NCBI GenBank assembly: GCA_027405735.1
Contig: JAPEHQ010000005.1
Location: 1,116,001 to 1,180,000, forward strand
DNA: 64,000 nucleotides
Origin: Mucor racemosus
Lineage: Eukaryota; Mucoromycota; Mucoromycetes; Mucorales; Mucoraceae
Reading direction: 5' to 3'
Part shown: piece after piece, positions 45,865 through 56,209 of the stretch
How the letters are laid out: the number at the start of each line of letters is the position of its first letter
Position numbering within the stretch: position 1 is the stretch's first letter
Program-made: the position numbers and the translations under genes
The notes under the pieces: generated by a model
What the model was told of the DNA's origin: nothing
The model's database searches: none
The model's input: only the letters and a program-made list of their open reading frames with translations

Positions 45865-47178
45865 TAAAGTCTATTATGACAAGTAAACAAATATCTATAA
45901 TAATAATGAGGATTATGTATATAAAATACTGTCAATTTTTTTTTAATTTTTTTTCTCCCAATGCCTCTTACATGGATGATAATACCTGGGTATCTTTTTT
46001 TCTAACAACATTTAATTCTATTAATCAAAAACACTTTGATAAGGCTCATGTATACTGAATTGCCCATTCAGGTATATAATTTCTCGTTAAAAATCATTCA
46101 TTCAATTAACTCTGGGTCTATATAAATTAAAGACAAACATTCCCCCAAATAGTGGACCTGTCACAATTGATATTAGCACAGATGCAGCATTAACAGAAAA
46201 AAATGAAGCATACAAGATGGATAACTTGATAACATTGCATAGATATGAAAAAGAGGAGAGAATTACAAGGCAAAAGGCTATTCTATTAATAAAACTTTCA
46301 AGAATCCCATCAGATTTGTGCAATAAATACATACTGAAAAGATGTTTTCTATTATATTAACCCATTGATCTGGTTAAATTGTTTTGATTTTATAGTTCTA
46401 CAGTTAACCTTGTATGAACCTTATCCCTCTCGGAATTCTCGACTTCCAAAAGTAACCTAATACTGTGTAGAACCTTAGTGCCACCCACTCAAACAAATGA
46501 TATAGTCAGAACAATAATGATAAAGACGTGGGACCCGTAAATGAATGCTAAGCATTGTCACCAATATTCCACTAAACAGGTTTATCATTCGCCATAATCA
46601 TACGAATACAACTATATCATAGATGGCGTAGTATTTCTCAAAGTTTAGTGGATCAATAGTTGAATTAACATGTTGTTACACGGAATCTTTGTATTTCGTA
46701 TTAATGGATTATTAGTGAATCAGTGAATTATAAGGAACTAAATAATAATATCGTTAATTTTGTGTCAAATAATAGTATCTGTATCATAAAATCATATAGA
46801 AATGTTAGTGTACGGAAATCACAATATGAAAATGACCCCTCATCAATAATAATGAAAAGTATGATTTGCCACTGTACAACATGATTATTGGTAAGTAGTA
46901 CTTAGCAAACCCCTTCCAAAATCACTGCAATGGCATTGTAATTAGAATTATGTCTAATATTATATCGATTACTGTCATAAATAACTGCTGCATCTTGTTC
47001 TTTCATTTGATATATGGAGTTTTCATCCTAGATTTATGTATAATATGATATACGTTGGTTATACCAGCTTCGATTCATTGGTTAACAACTTTTTAATTGA
47101 GATTCTAAAAAGGCGCACAAACACATGATGAAGCTAGTGTAATTAGTTCAGCCACTGTAACATTTGTACCATGTCTAA
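45865..47178. other. Intergenic between LMBRD2-like gene and small Cys-rich gene
   Basis: Contains the LMBRD2-like 3' UTR and one possible GPCR-like remnant (46,102-46,332). The rest shows no gene. Confidence 0.4.
46102..46332 (-). pseudogene. Possible membrane-receptor fragment
   Basis: A 76-residue minus-strand frame with two hydrophobic segments (RIAFCLVILSSFSYLCNVI and VNAASVLISIVTGPLFGGMF) joined by a short loop and ending FNLYRPRVN. It loosely recalls one piece of a fungal cAMP-receptor-like GPCR. There is no continuation up- or downstream, so it is at most a gene fragment. Weak call. Confidence 0.2.
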
Positions 47179-47190
47179 TTTATATAAATA
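47179..47190 (+). promoter_or_regulatory. TATA box of the small Cys-rich gene
   Basis: TTTATATAAATA followed by CC, about 120 bp before the start codon. A GGTATATAATG...TAATAG segment (about 47,248-47,308) between them could be a 5' UTR intron. A very similar TATAAATACC..CAAATCAAAAAT stretch precedes the broken secreted-protein gene at 14,628. Confidence 0.5.
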
Positions 47191-47309
47191 CCAAATCAAA
47201 AATAATGCGTTTCCTCATACAGAAACATAAATCAGAACAACTTCAAGGTATATAATGTACTCACACAAATATAAAATCATTTAGTATAACACTTTTTTTA
47301 TAATAGAAT

Positions 47310-47567
47310 ATGAGCTCTCTCCAAGACGCCGTTAAAGATTGCATTAATTCTTGTTCTACAACAGAAGGTGGCCTTTCTGTTGACAAATGCACCCAGCTCT
47401 GTGACAAGGCCTCTAAATGTACAGACGCTCAATGTGTAAAAGATGTTCTCAATGACACTGTCGATGCTGTCATGAATGGAACTTCAACATCTACCATTAA
47501 TATCGGATTGGCTTTCTTGTTTGTCATGTTCTCCATCTACCTCATTAGCTTTAGAAATAACCACTGA
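47310..47567 (+). CDS. Small Cys-rich, C-terminally anchored protein
   Basis: A single open frame of 85 residues. Six Cys residues fall in a C-x3-C...C-x3-C...C-x4-C pattern in the first 52 residues (DCINSC, KCTQLC, KCTDAQC), suggesting a compact disulfide or metal-stabilised domain. Residues about 66-81 (IGLAFLFVMFSIYLIS) form a single transmembrane helix ending in RNNH. There is no N-terminal signal peptide, so the protein would be tail-anchored. The twin CX3C helices recall intermembrane-space CHCH-like proteins, which use CX9C or CX3C pairs, but the match is loose and I do not assign it. A TATA box and a good start context support a real gene. Function unknown. Confidence 0.6.
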   Translation: MSSLQDAVKDCINSCSTTEGGLSVDKCTQLCDKASKCTDAQCVKDVLNDTVDAVMNGTSTSTINIGLAFLFVMFSIYLISFRNNH

Positions 47568-47744
47568 TAGCAACAGTAATTCTTTAGGAATATTGATTTG
47601 TACAAACCTGAAAAATAGTATATAATAAAAAAAAATTTTGAATATAACCAAAGATTAGAATTTTCTTTAAAGGAGACCGTTAATAAACCTCACTAATATC
47701 TGTTACAGCAAATAAACACCATAAAACATACATTTTTCGACTAG

Positions 47745-48230
47745 GGAGACAGTAATCGAGAATAAGGAGATGGAGCTACCAGTCGTATAATACATTCATT
47801 AAAAAAATTGCAAAATCGAGCCCGCCATCATTGATTGTAGCGAGATTATACGTCTATCATATACAATATGTTAATTATTCAAGAAAAAACTCAAAAAAAA
47901 AGAGCTCGCAGAACGATGGCTTTGCCGCAATTGAGCATAGTGAGATTAAATAGCTATTTGTAATACTTTAATCATAGTACACATTGCAAAAACAAGTGCA
48001 GCGAGATCCAAAGACTATTAATATAAAAATTCCCATTGTACAAAACACATTAATTACAGATAAAGTGCAGGAGCATAGCAACATCAAATGATTACATATA
48101 AATATAATACTTCTGTTATAGTATAAAAAAGGTTCCAAAAAGCAAGCGTAGCGAGATTAAAAGGTTATTATATACAACAAATTGCAGAAAAAAAAACTCG
48201 TGTGATCGAACGTAGCGAGATTTAACTAAT
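47745..48230. repeat. Second cluster of degenerate GAGCGTAGCGAGAT motifs
   Basis: About seven imperfect units with core GAxxGTAGCGAGATTxAA and neighbouring TTGCAAAA and GATGGCTTTGCCGCAATTGA pieces lie downstream of the small Cys-rich gene. They are related to 17,650-17,940 and to single units inside the dynein-fragment repeats. Units are separated by AT-rich spacers of 20-60 bp. Confidence 0.55.
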
Positions 48231-48633
48231 AGTAAATCATATAATAGAGTATACCATGAACTATGAGCTATCGGACTAGAATTGTTGTTCTAAGTTAAGT
48301 CTAATCATATATACTAAAAATAACACTTGACAAAAATGTCAAAACTGTTATGTACCTACTATAGCCGAAGGCTAATAAGTGTTTTAGTTATGCTTTATAT
48401 GTTTAATTTGTAAGGAACGACTATTAATAAATGTAGTAATAAGATTTATATTAGAAAGACGCTAGTTTATTATTGAAGTATATAACATGAGCCTATATTA
48501 TCACAGCTACTAATGACTGAATACCGAACTAATAATTCGAGCCGCACAGACCGGATTGCACGTGACATTATCACGTGATTCAAATGTTTTTTATGCTATA
48601 TATTTTAATTAATTTTAACAATAAACATATCGA

Positions 48634-48706
48634 GCTTCCTTGGCTCAGTCGGTAGAGCGTTAGTCTCATAATCTGAAGGTCGCCAGTTCGATCCTGGCAG
48701 GGAGCA
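48634..48706 (+). tRNA. tRNA-Met, elongator type (anticodon CAT)
   Basis: A 73-nt cloverleaf: acceptor GCTTCCT/AGGGAGC, D arm GCTC/GAGC, anticodon loop CTCATAA (CAT), T arm GCCAG/CTGGC with loop TTCGATC, discriminator A. The CTCATAATCTGAAGGTC stretch is the well-known signature of fungal elongator tRNA-Met. No intron. Confidence 0.95.
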
Positions 48707-48708
48707 TC

Positions 48709-48714
48709 TTTTTT
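48709..48714 (+). terminator. Pol III terminator of tRNA-Met
   Basis: Six T residues two bases after the discriminator base of the tRNA. Confidence 0.85.
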
Positions 48715-49078
48715 GCTGAATTTCGAATTAGTCGTGTGTGTAGACATAGTACCGCGAATCGATTAGCAATTTATTTTTTTATTCTTAAATAAATTACTAT
48801 CAATCAAAAATAAACAAACAATCTTGATCCCCAAAAATTATATTATACTTCCAGATTCTAGTTCAGAAGAACACAAATCATACACGAAATTCACCAAACC
48901 TTATATACTATTGATTTAATCTCCCATTGTATTATTTTACAACTCATACAAAAGAATAGCAGATTCAATTACCATAAATACAACATAACCGAATATTGAC
49001 AGGATCAATATTTGAAATCTTTACCTAATCTTTCCAAATCTTTACTCAGTGATTATAAATCAACACATATTTATGGAA

Positions 49079-49545
49079 ATATACGGATGTAACCACATCT
49101 CATATCATTACAATCTGCAAACTCAACTTTTTTTTTAGATGTCAGTAAAGACATTTTATTATCAAATTCAAATAACATTGTCAACATCAAGGATGTTCTA
49201 ACAGACAAACATTAGTATAAATAACAACATGTAAAAAGAACAATTAATAAAGATATCTTATTTCTTACCTATATTTTGATTATATACTATTCTTCATATC
49301 ATTTTTGATATTCTTTACTTTACATCTACTATTTTATAAGATCCCTTGAACTATTTTATATATATTTCATTGTACATTTCTTATTTTTCTTTATTCATTT
49401 CGTTTTATATATTTATATAAAGCATTTATTATAGTTGGACAACTTAAAACCTGGTGCTCATTTAATAGATATAACTGCATTGGCTATACTCTATTCTCTT
49501 ATTCTTTATTTTATATTCACTTTACTACAATCTCAATTGTAACAA
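49079..49545. mobile_element. LTR-like remnant with second tRNA-Ile primer-binding site
   Basis: 49,079-49,290 matches 2,530-2,700 in the same orientation (ACGGATGTAACCACATCTCAT). 49,350-49,520 matches 2,300-2,460 in the opposite orientation and carries the primer-binding site TGGTGCTCATT at 49,452-49,462. The end CAATTGTAACA is shared with 2,786. The mixed orientation implies an internal inversion in one copy. No gag follows. Confidence 0.45.
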
Positions 49546-49639
49546 TGTAATAAAATAATTTAATTAAAGTTAAAAGAACAACGTTTATTGAGTTTGATTT
49601 GTGTTGCAGTAAAAAGGGGTAAAATCTATAAAAAAAGCT

Positions 49640-49975
49640 TACAAGAGACACTCTTTAAATTCTTCTTTATTTACATTATTTGGTTATTGATATCTATTGG
49701 CAGCTGTTCTAGCGACTGTCAGTTATTCCGCAATTTTGAATATATTGTTGAGTTCTTGATTTACCTGATCAAGAACGGCTCTTAAATTGGTTTTTGGCAA
49801 TCTCAGCTGTCAATCATGCGTTCAGAACAGCCCTTACCTGTTTTATTTGATTCGCATGAAACTTTTAGGTTTTTTGTTTATTTATGATAGAATACCTTTG
49901 ATATCTTTGATACATTAGGATATCCTTGGTTATTTATGGTTTCAAATGAGATGGCATTTAATTTATTATTATATG
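49640..49975. mobile_element. Decayed relative of the 483-bp solo LTR
   Basis: Shares GATCAAGAACGG, GTCAATCATGC, TTCAGAACAGCCCTTAC and TGGTTTCAAATGAGATGGCA with 17,958-18,440, at lower similarity. No clear ends or target duplication. Confidence 0.5.
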
Positions 49976-50129
49976 GACAAATACTACATAGTTCAGCACA
50001 TGTGTAACAGAAGATCTAAATTGCTACGACACATTACTGTCAAAATACAATAGTCATTGATCTTGAACCCCAAAAGCTATATTATATTGCACTATATAAC
50101 GATATTGTTTATTAAAATAAAAGAATATA

Positions 50130-50390
50130 AAAATAAAAGTGGTAGAAATACAATTACAATCAGCTAAATTTTTTATTACAAAAGATTTCTGAAGATTTAA
50201 AATAATTGAAAAGATATGAACGTATTCATAATGATTTCGAGAACTTTGATACCATCAGACTTGAATGGTGGGTTTATATTTAGTAATCTTTTAGTTTTTT
50301 AAGTACATTGTTATTGATTTAATATTTTAAGGGGTAAATCATGCCCAGAGCATTGGCTATAAGGGACTGTATATCAGGGTGTGATAATAT
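50130..50390. repeat. Match to the insertion in dynein-repeat copy A
   Basis: Reverse-complement similarity to about 5,870-6,200. Shared pieces include TACAATTACAATCAGCTAAA, TTCTGAAGATTTAAAATA and TACATTGTTATTGATTT. Confidence 0.5.
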
Positions 50391-50469
50391 GTAAAACAAC
50401 AGAATTTACTTAGGTCCATAATAGCTCATAGAGGTTGAAATCTAGGGCATTTTTTATGTCAATCTATAG

Positions 50470-52330
50470 CTAACTGTACGCAGTGAAGAATTTAAGCTTA
50501 CTGAAGTCAGTATTCGTAGAGAGCCAAACCCCAGATGCTTTCTGGCATTAGCAGAAGATACAAGAATAAACAGCAAGATGTCAACTAATTTTGGTACTTT
50601 TTTTAGACAAAATACTGCAACTCATAGAAGCTGATACCTGAAATATTTATAGTACCTGCATATACCTCTATCCATATGGAGTTGCAAGTTCTTACTTGGA
50701 TTAGTATTAATAGAGATCTTATTTTACAATAAAAAATACGCTGAAATGCCAAAATGGTCCTTATAAATAATCTTGTCAAAATAATACACTTTTTATTGAC
50801 AATACGTCCAGAAGAGGATGTATTTATATACTTTTTATTATAACTATTACACAGAATTACTATTTAAGGACATTACATAAATTAACTAGAACACATGTAA
50901 ATCAACGTGGTGGACACCTGTTAATTTACTATAATACCAAATATTGACCGAAATCTTAAATGTGTGACGTAATATATAATATTGACATAACAAATGTATT
51001 TGTCCAAAAGTAGAAGAGCTAATATCTCTTTAATATAAGCATAATGGCCAAATATAAATTAAAAATTGGCCTAACATCAATTATAAAAAAATACACCTAA
51101 TTGTGGCGTTATTTTTTTATATTCACAAGATAGATCTAACTGAAAGCTACTCTGCCTTTTTTGTTTCAGTAAAAAATATTAATTTTTTGCCGAGATAATC
51201 AAAATAATAGTTCATATTACTGCTTAAAACCTAGATAACTGGGTTCCAAAATTGATTCGAAAAAATGATCGAAAAATGGTTAAAAAACAAAATCGTTTAA
51301 TAGCTCATGAACTGCAAATTCAATTGAACTAGTGTATTAAATGGTTTTTATACAGTTTTAGATTCTGCATCCATCTAAATAAAATTCAGACAACTGTTTC
51401 ACATTAAATTTTGCATAAAATATGATTGAAAATTTGGAGGTTTTTCGAAGATATATATCATTTTTTATAAGCATGTTTCAAATATAAATATCAAAAATAA
51501 TGCGCAGCAAAATTATCTATCGATCAAGCTATTGCTGAGCCTTTTAGCAGCATTTTTCGTAGAGAAAACGAGATTTTTGTCAATTTTTTTTTAAATTCAG
51601 AATCTGGGATGAGGGTATACAAGGGGAAAAATTGGCGCAAGAAACCAAAGTATCTCTTTTCATATATTTTTGAGGATATCTCCACGAAAAATCAATATTT
51701 TGAAAAAAACTAAATTGGGTACAAGAGAGCTCAACGAGGTCAATGACATGCATGTTAAAAAAATACCGCTCAATTTAACGAATGTTTTGAAATATACTAC
51801 AAAATGGCCAAAAAAAAATGAAAAAAAATAAAAGTGCTCAGATTTTTTTTATATTAAAATATGTTATAGAGTACGTTAAAAAAAGTTAGTTTTATTATTA
51901 AAAATTGTTAGTATAGCTTAATTTTTCGTAGAGGTATGAACGCTCAAAGTTTTTAATTTTAACAGTGAAATATGCGTAAAAATTTGAAACATTAGCATTG
52001 AAAAATTAATACCAACTGCAAAAAATAAGATATTTTTGGATACTTGTTTTTAAATTAAAGTTTAGCATCTCAAGTACATCGACATATAATTTTTTCTTAG
52101 TGTTATTAAGCGAAAAAAAATTTGAACAGGGATGAAAAGTTGGGTCCCAGTTTTTAGGGAAAAAGCAATGAATTTTACGTCTCTCGTGAGATATAAAATA
52201 AATTTAGAAACAGCGGAACAGGTAGCATAATGCAATCAATTCATATTTTTCCTGTAGTTTCTAACGTGTATAAGAAAAAGTGGTTAATATAGAGAGAATA
52301 CGCTCCGATTTTGAAGATTGGAAATTCCAA
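50470..52330 (-). repeat. SINE-like body plus family X repeat, copy 4
   Basis: 50,470-50,700 resembles 19,950-20,100. From about 50,900 it follows family X (TTTCAGTAAAAAATATTAA at 51,165, AACAAAATCGTTTAAT at 51,287, CTGGGATGAGGGTATACAAG at 51,605). Decayed, no gene. The following 400 bp up to UBC9 holds a poly(A) run near 52,640 and nothing else I can name. Confidence 0.6.
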
Positions 52331-52752
52331 ATTTCTCAATGGGTAGTCAAAATCCATTTTAACATATAGAGTGTAACATTTTGTTCCATTTTTTCATGTA
52401 GACGTTTTTGTTTTAGGGCAGCTAGCGTATTTCCCATATTTACCACGACAAAAATTCAAAGCGCTAGCTATTTTCACGTCTCATGAACTTTTTGAAAGGC
52501 ATGGAATATCGTATGATGAAGCGTACTTAGTATACCTCATTTTGCCAAAAAGCTTTAAAAATCAATTAGTTTTAAATTTCAGAAATATCTGTCGTTGCAG
52601 AGTCCTAATTCTAGATCTTTGACAACGCATTAAATGCAAAAAAAAAAAAAAAAAAAAGATAGACTTTATATGAGATATCGTATTTATTATTCGTATATAT
52701 AGATGCAATTTATTTTGGACAAAGGGAAAGAAAACATAAGTCGTTGGCGCTA

Positions 52753-53599
52753 TTAGTTGCGATTTATCATTGCTTGTTCGCGAACCCTTCTTTCGTATTC
52801 CTTTTTATCACGCCTATGAAAAACGGCTATTTAAGTACCATTTTCTTTCATTTTATGATAAAAAAAAAAAAAAAACTTACTTGAACAACATGTAGGCGTC
52901 TTGTTGAGCAGGACTTTCGGGATTGGGATCATTCAATAAATCTTGCACACCGAGAAGAATCTATTCAAAGCACAAATATGAGCATATATATCTTCTATCC
53001 TTATAAAAATACATACTTGTTTGACTGTAATCGCTGGTTTCCAACCTTCATCTTCATTTAAAATAGATAAACAAACGGTTCCAGATGGATAAACATTAGG
53101 ATGGAACAATGGTGGGGTGAATTTGCCTATACAAAACGAAGCATTAATTTCATAGCGCAGTTTTCTTTGTCGTAAAATATAATCTCATTTACACTTTGGT
53201 GGTTTACTTGGATAATCTATGATAAATGAATATAGATGAATACACATTCATGTACACATAATGCTCACTATATTTACCATCAGGAAAAGTCATTGTAAGC
53301 TTATAGGTTGCTTTTTCCCAAGGAGTCTAATCAAACAATTTAAATTTTATACTTTTTCATCACAAAATAGATCCACCTACATTGTCTTTTCCAGGGATAC
53401 CACAAACCCAATTCATCAAATCTAGTGAATTGTCCGCATTCTTTCCAGGTCGAGCCCAAAAACCCTATTGTCGTATAATAAAGGTTAAGCATGACAGTTT
53501 TCAAAAGGTTATTAAACAAATGCAATTTACGTGAGGATGGTCTTTGCGCCATTGCTTACGCTCCTCCATTAAACGACTACGAGAAATTCCAGAACTCAT
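52753..53599 (-). CDS. UBC9: SUMO-conjugating enzyme UBC9 (E2)
   Basis: Seven exons: 53,531-53,599, 53,381-53,464, 53,278-53,326, 53,193-53,216 (24 nt), 53,017-53,126, 52,881-52,960 and 52,753-52,813. They total 477 nt and 158 residues, exactly the usual UBC9 length, and close in phase. The protein carries the [15 protein letters not shown] and [12 protein letters not shown]-terminal blocks, the [19 protein letters not shown] active-site motif (catalytic Cys94), [19 protein letters not shown] and [10 protein letters not shown]. The enzyme accepts SUMO from the SAE1/SAE2 E1 and transfers it to lysines of target proteins, mainly in the nucleus. No active-site residue is missing. Confidence 0.97.
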
Positions 53600-53756
53600 T
53601 TTTTTTTTTTTTTTTTCAAATGTTGTAAAAAAAGAAATAGAAAAAATATTTTTTTTATTTATTTAAAATGGGGATAATGAGTTTGGGTCGAAAAAGTAAC
53701 CATAACCAAGACAAAAAATGGTTCCTCAATCATGTTTATCACGTCACAAACATAGG

Positions 53757-53782
53757 ATGGTGGTGGTGTGGTGGTGGTGGTG
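53757..53782 (+). repeat. GTG/GGT simple repeat
   Basis: A short (GTG)n-like microsatellite with one interruption, between UBC9 and the MPC gene. It could affect neither coding sequence directly. Confidence 0.7.
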
Positions 53783-53892
53783 GTATCATCAAATCACTGC
53801 TAAATGTTCCTCTTGCTTCTCCTTTATAGTTTGACGATGGCTATTCGAAAGATCAGTATTTTGGTTTGTTAATTGAATATTTGATTTACTCA

Positions 53893-54314
53893 CTAAAGAA
53901 TACGTCCAACCTGAGCCATACCAGTCAAAAATACGCTGAAATTAACTGCTGCAACCATATAATTTTTGGGAATAATCACAAACCCATATCTTGTCCAAAT
54001 GAGGCCAGTTACTCCCAAGGCTTAGTATATTGTCATTAATTAGTGAAATGCGTATACATGTTCTATTGCTATTTCTGTGTACTTACATAGATTTTGTGAT
54101 AAGCTTAGTTGATCTGCTGGCTTTTGAAGATCACCCAAGCCAGCAATGACAAGCCCCTATAAATAATAAGCCAGCAATGTTAAGAGCATATAAAAAATGC
54201 ATTTATATCGATCAATACCCATTTCATAGTGGGAGCCCAAAAATGGATAGTTTTTGGTCCTGCTGGCGAATTTAAAAATCTTGAAAATAATGATTGAGTT
54301 GCTACTGAGGACAT
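53893..54314 (-). CDS. Mitochondrial pyruvate carrier subunit (MPC2-like)
   Basis: Three exons: 54,219-54,314, 54,087-54,156 and 53,893-54,020, giving 294 nt and 97 residues in phase. Diagnostic MPC blocks are SPAGPKTIHFWAPTMKWGLV, GDLQKPADQLSLSQN, TGLIWTRYGFVIIPKNY and AVNFSVFLTGMAQV, with two to three short hydrophobic segments. MPC1 and MPC2 form a heterodimer in the inner mitochondrial membrane that imports pyruvate into the matrix. The NLxLxxTGLIWTRY and PKNY pattern fits the MPC2/3 side. The protein is on the short side because it has almost no C-terminal tail. The last intron ends in an atypical AAG acceptor, so that junction is the least certain part. The frame is also open upstream of the chosen ATG. 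Confidence 0.88.
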
Positions 54315-54483
54315 ATTTTGCATTAGGAAAAGAAGTGCGAAAGTGTGAGAATTAACTCTGTAAAGCCATTTGTAAGAGTGGGGAAAAATAATTTGAGGTT
54401 GGACCAACCTTAAAATCCATTTTTTATTTGATATATATATAAAATCTATACATTTACAATTTTGTACAAAAGGGGCAGAGCAT

Positions 54484-54836
54484 TTAATATTGAATTTTTT
54501 GATTATAAGTCTCTGAGCATGGTGCTGGTGATGTTCTTGTTATACCGCCAGATGATGGTTTAACCGAAAATATAGAACTTGCTCTTTTTCTTATACGAGA
54601 TTGAAAATTATTAGTAGCTTTTGCATTACTAACTTGACCGGAATAGGCGCCCTCACAGTAAACTTCCTTGTAATAGTCTAAATCTGCATGATTGTGCATT
54701 AGAACAAGCTGTCAAATTATCCATCATGAAATGATTTACCTTTTGATTTGTATTCAGGTAGGAATGCTCTTCTTTTTGTGTATTTTTCAATCTTCCAGAT
54801 ATCAATATTTGATTTGGCTTTCTCGATAAGATTCAT
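54484..54836 (-). CDS. Unknown small basic protein, two exons
   Basis: Exons 54,740-54,836 and 54,484-54,683 join to 297 nt and 98 residues. The intron is 56 nt with a GTAAAT donor and GCAG acceptor, and only this acceptor keeps the frame open. The protein begins MNLIEKAKSNIDIWKIEKYT, has a central charged, tyrosine-rich part (DLDYYKEVYCEGAYSG) and a basic stretch SRIRKRASSIF, and ends in a Ser/Pro-rich tail. There is no signal peptide or membrane segment. I do not recognise the family. It lies about 170 bp upstream of the MPC start codon on the same strand, but nothing links their roles. Confidence 0.6.
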
Positions 54837-54840
54837 TTTG

Positions 54841-56209
54841 CAATTGTGAATGAATAAAAAAGATCTGCATGACCGAAATTCACACCTTTTATACTTGCAG
54901 TTACATTGACCATCTAGGTATTCGGAGTCTGTGTCTACCTGTCAAGTTGTTTAATCGACTGGGCTTATAAAATGTTTCTCAATGTTTCCCAGGTAATCCT
55001 AAAAAAAAAAAAAGCTAGTAAGAGCAGTGAGCAGATACATGCGCACACGTGCTATCGATATGCATGATCTTTTTTCCAACTATGAATAGATTGCAATGTT
55101 TAAATAGAATCATGTATCAAAATAGAATCATAATTACGAAAGGTCGTATGAAATAAAAGAAAACGAGCCATGTTAAATATTTCTTTGAAAAGAAAAAAGT
55201 ACTGTTTGGAGATGTTCATATGGTAGTCTATCTCTATTTAGTATTCAACATTGGTGGCAAAAGTTTTATACATAATAGTGTTAGGTTAGGTTATTTTTTG
55301 TATTTGCAAACAAATCATTAGAACTTTCTTAATTTCGAGACATGGCATGATGTAAATGTTTATCTTGAGGAAATGCGATTTAAAGATTAAGCAACTTATA
55401 TTTAGAAATAGATTCAGGGCAATAAAAAAAAAAAAGAGTGTTGCAATTATATCTATAAATGAATGATAGGCGGACAAAGTGCATAGATATAATGTATAGA
55501 TACTGAGTTTCATCTCAATGAAATACAACACATATAAAATGGCGTCTTTACAAGACAACCTTCGTTTAACCCTAGTCATTAACATTACTATTGATAAGGA
55601 CAGCAAAGACAACAAAGCAAAGACATGCCAAGCCAAAAAGAAATTGCATGTTGATCAAATAAAAACCACGTGTGGCAATACAAACGTTACAATTTAGTAT
55701 AATACCACCTTATACGCTTCAGCCCGTCATTTGTTGTTATTTTGCTGGCTGGGTAAATAATGATTACAATAACGGGTGCAATTGCGCGCCCACCCTCTTC
55801 CTCATCCCCAAAATCTATTAATATCATGTTCAGTAGCGAATTAATTTGTACAGGAGCTCTGTCTTGGTAATAACTACACTGTTATTACTCAATTTTTCTG
55901 CCAATCGTTACATTGGTTACTCAAAATATAAAAAATATTGGGTAAACTAATACTAAATCGTGTGCGGATTCTCGGGTTAAAGATATTGTAGAATAAATAA
56001 ACTCAAGCTTTAATAGTTAAATAACAAGATATATAAAAAAAGGGGGGGCATATATATATATATACACACATAGATGTGTATTTAGAAAGAGATAAACGGT
56101 CTGTACAAAAAATAAAGAAATATCAACATAAAAATTGTTTAAAAATGAGTGAAATTGGGAAGAGTGAATGTGAACGAAAAAAGGAAAAAGAAAAAGGATA
56201 TACAATGAT
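54841..56209. other. Intergenic, no gene seen
   Basis: 1.4 kb of AT-rich sequence. A CACGTG E-box-like hexamer lies at about 55,668. A short ATATATATATATATACACACA tract lies near 56,050, in the 3' flank of the velvet gene. Confidence 0.45.
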
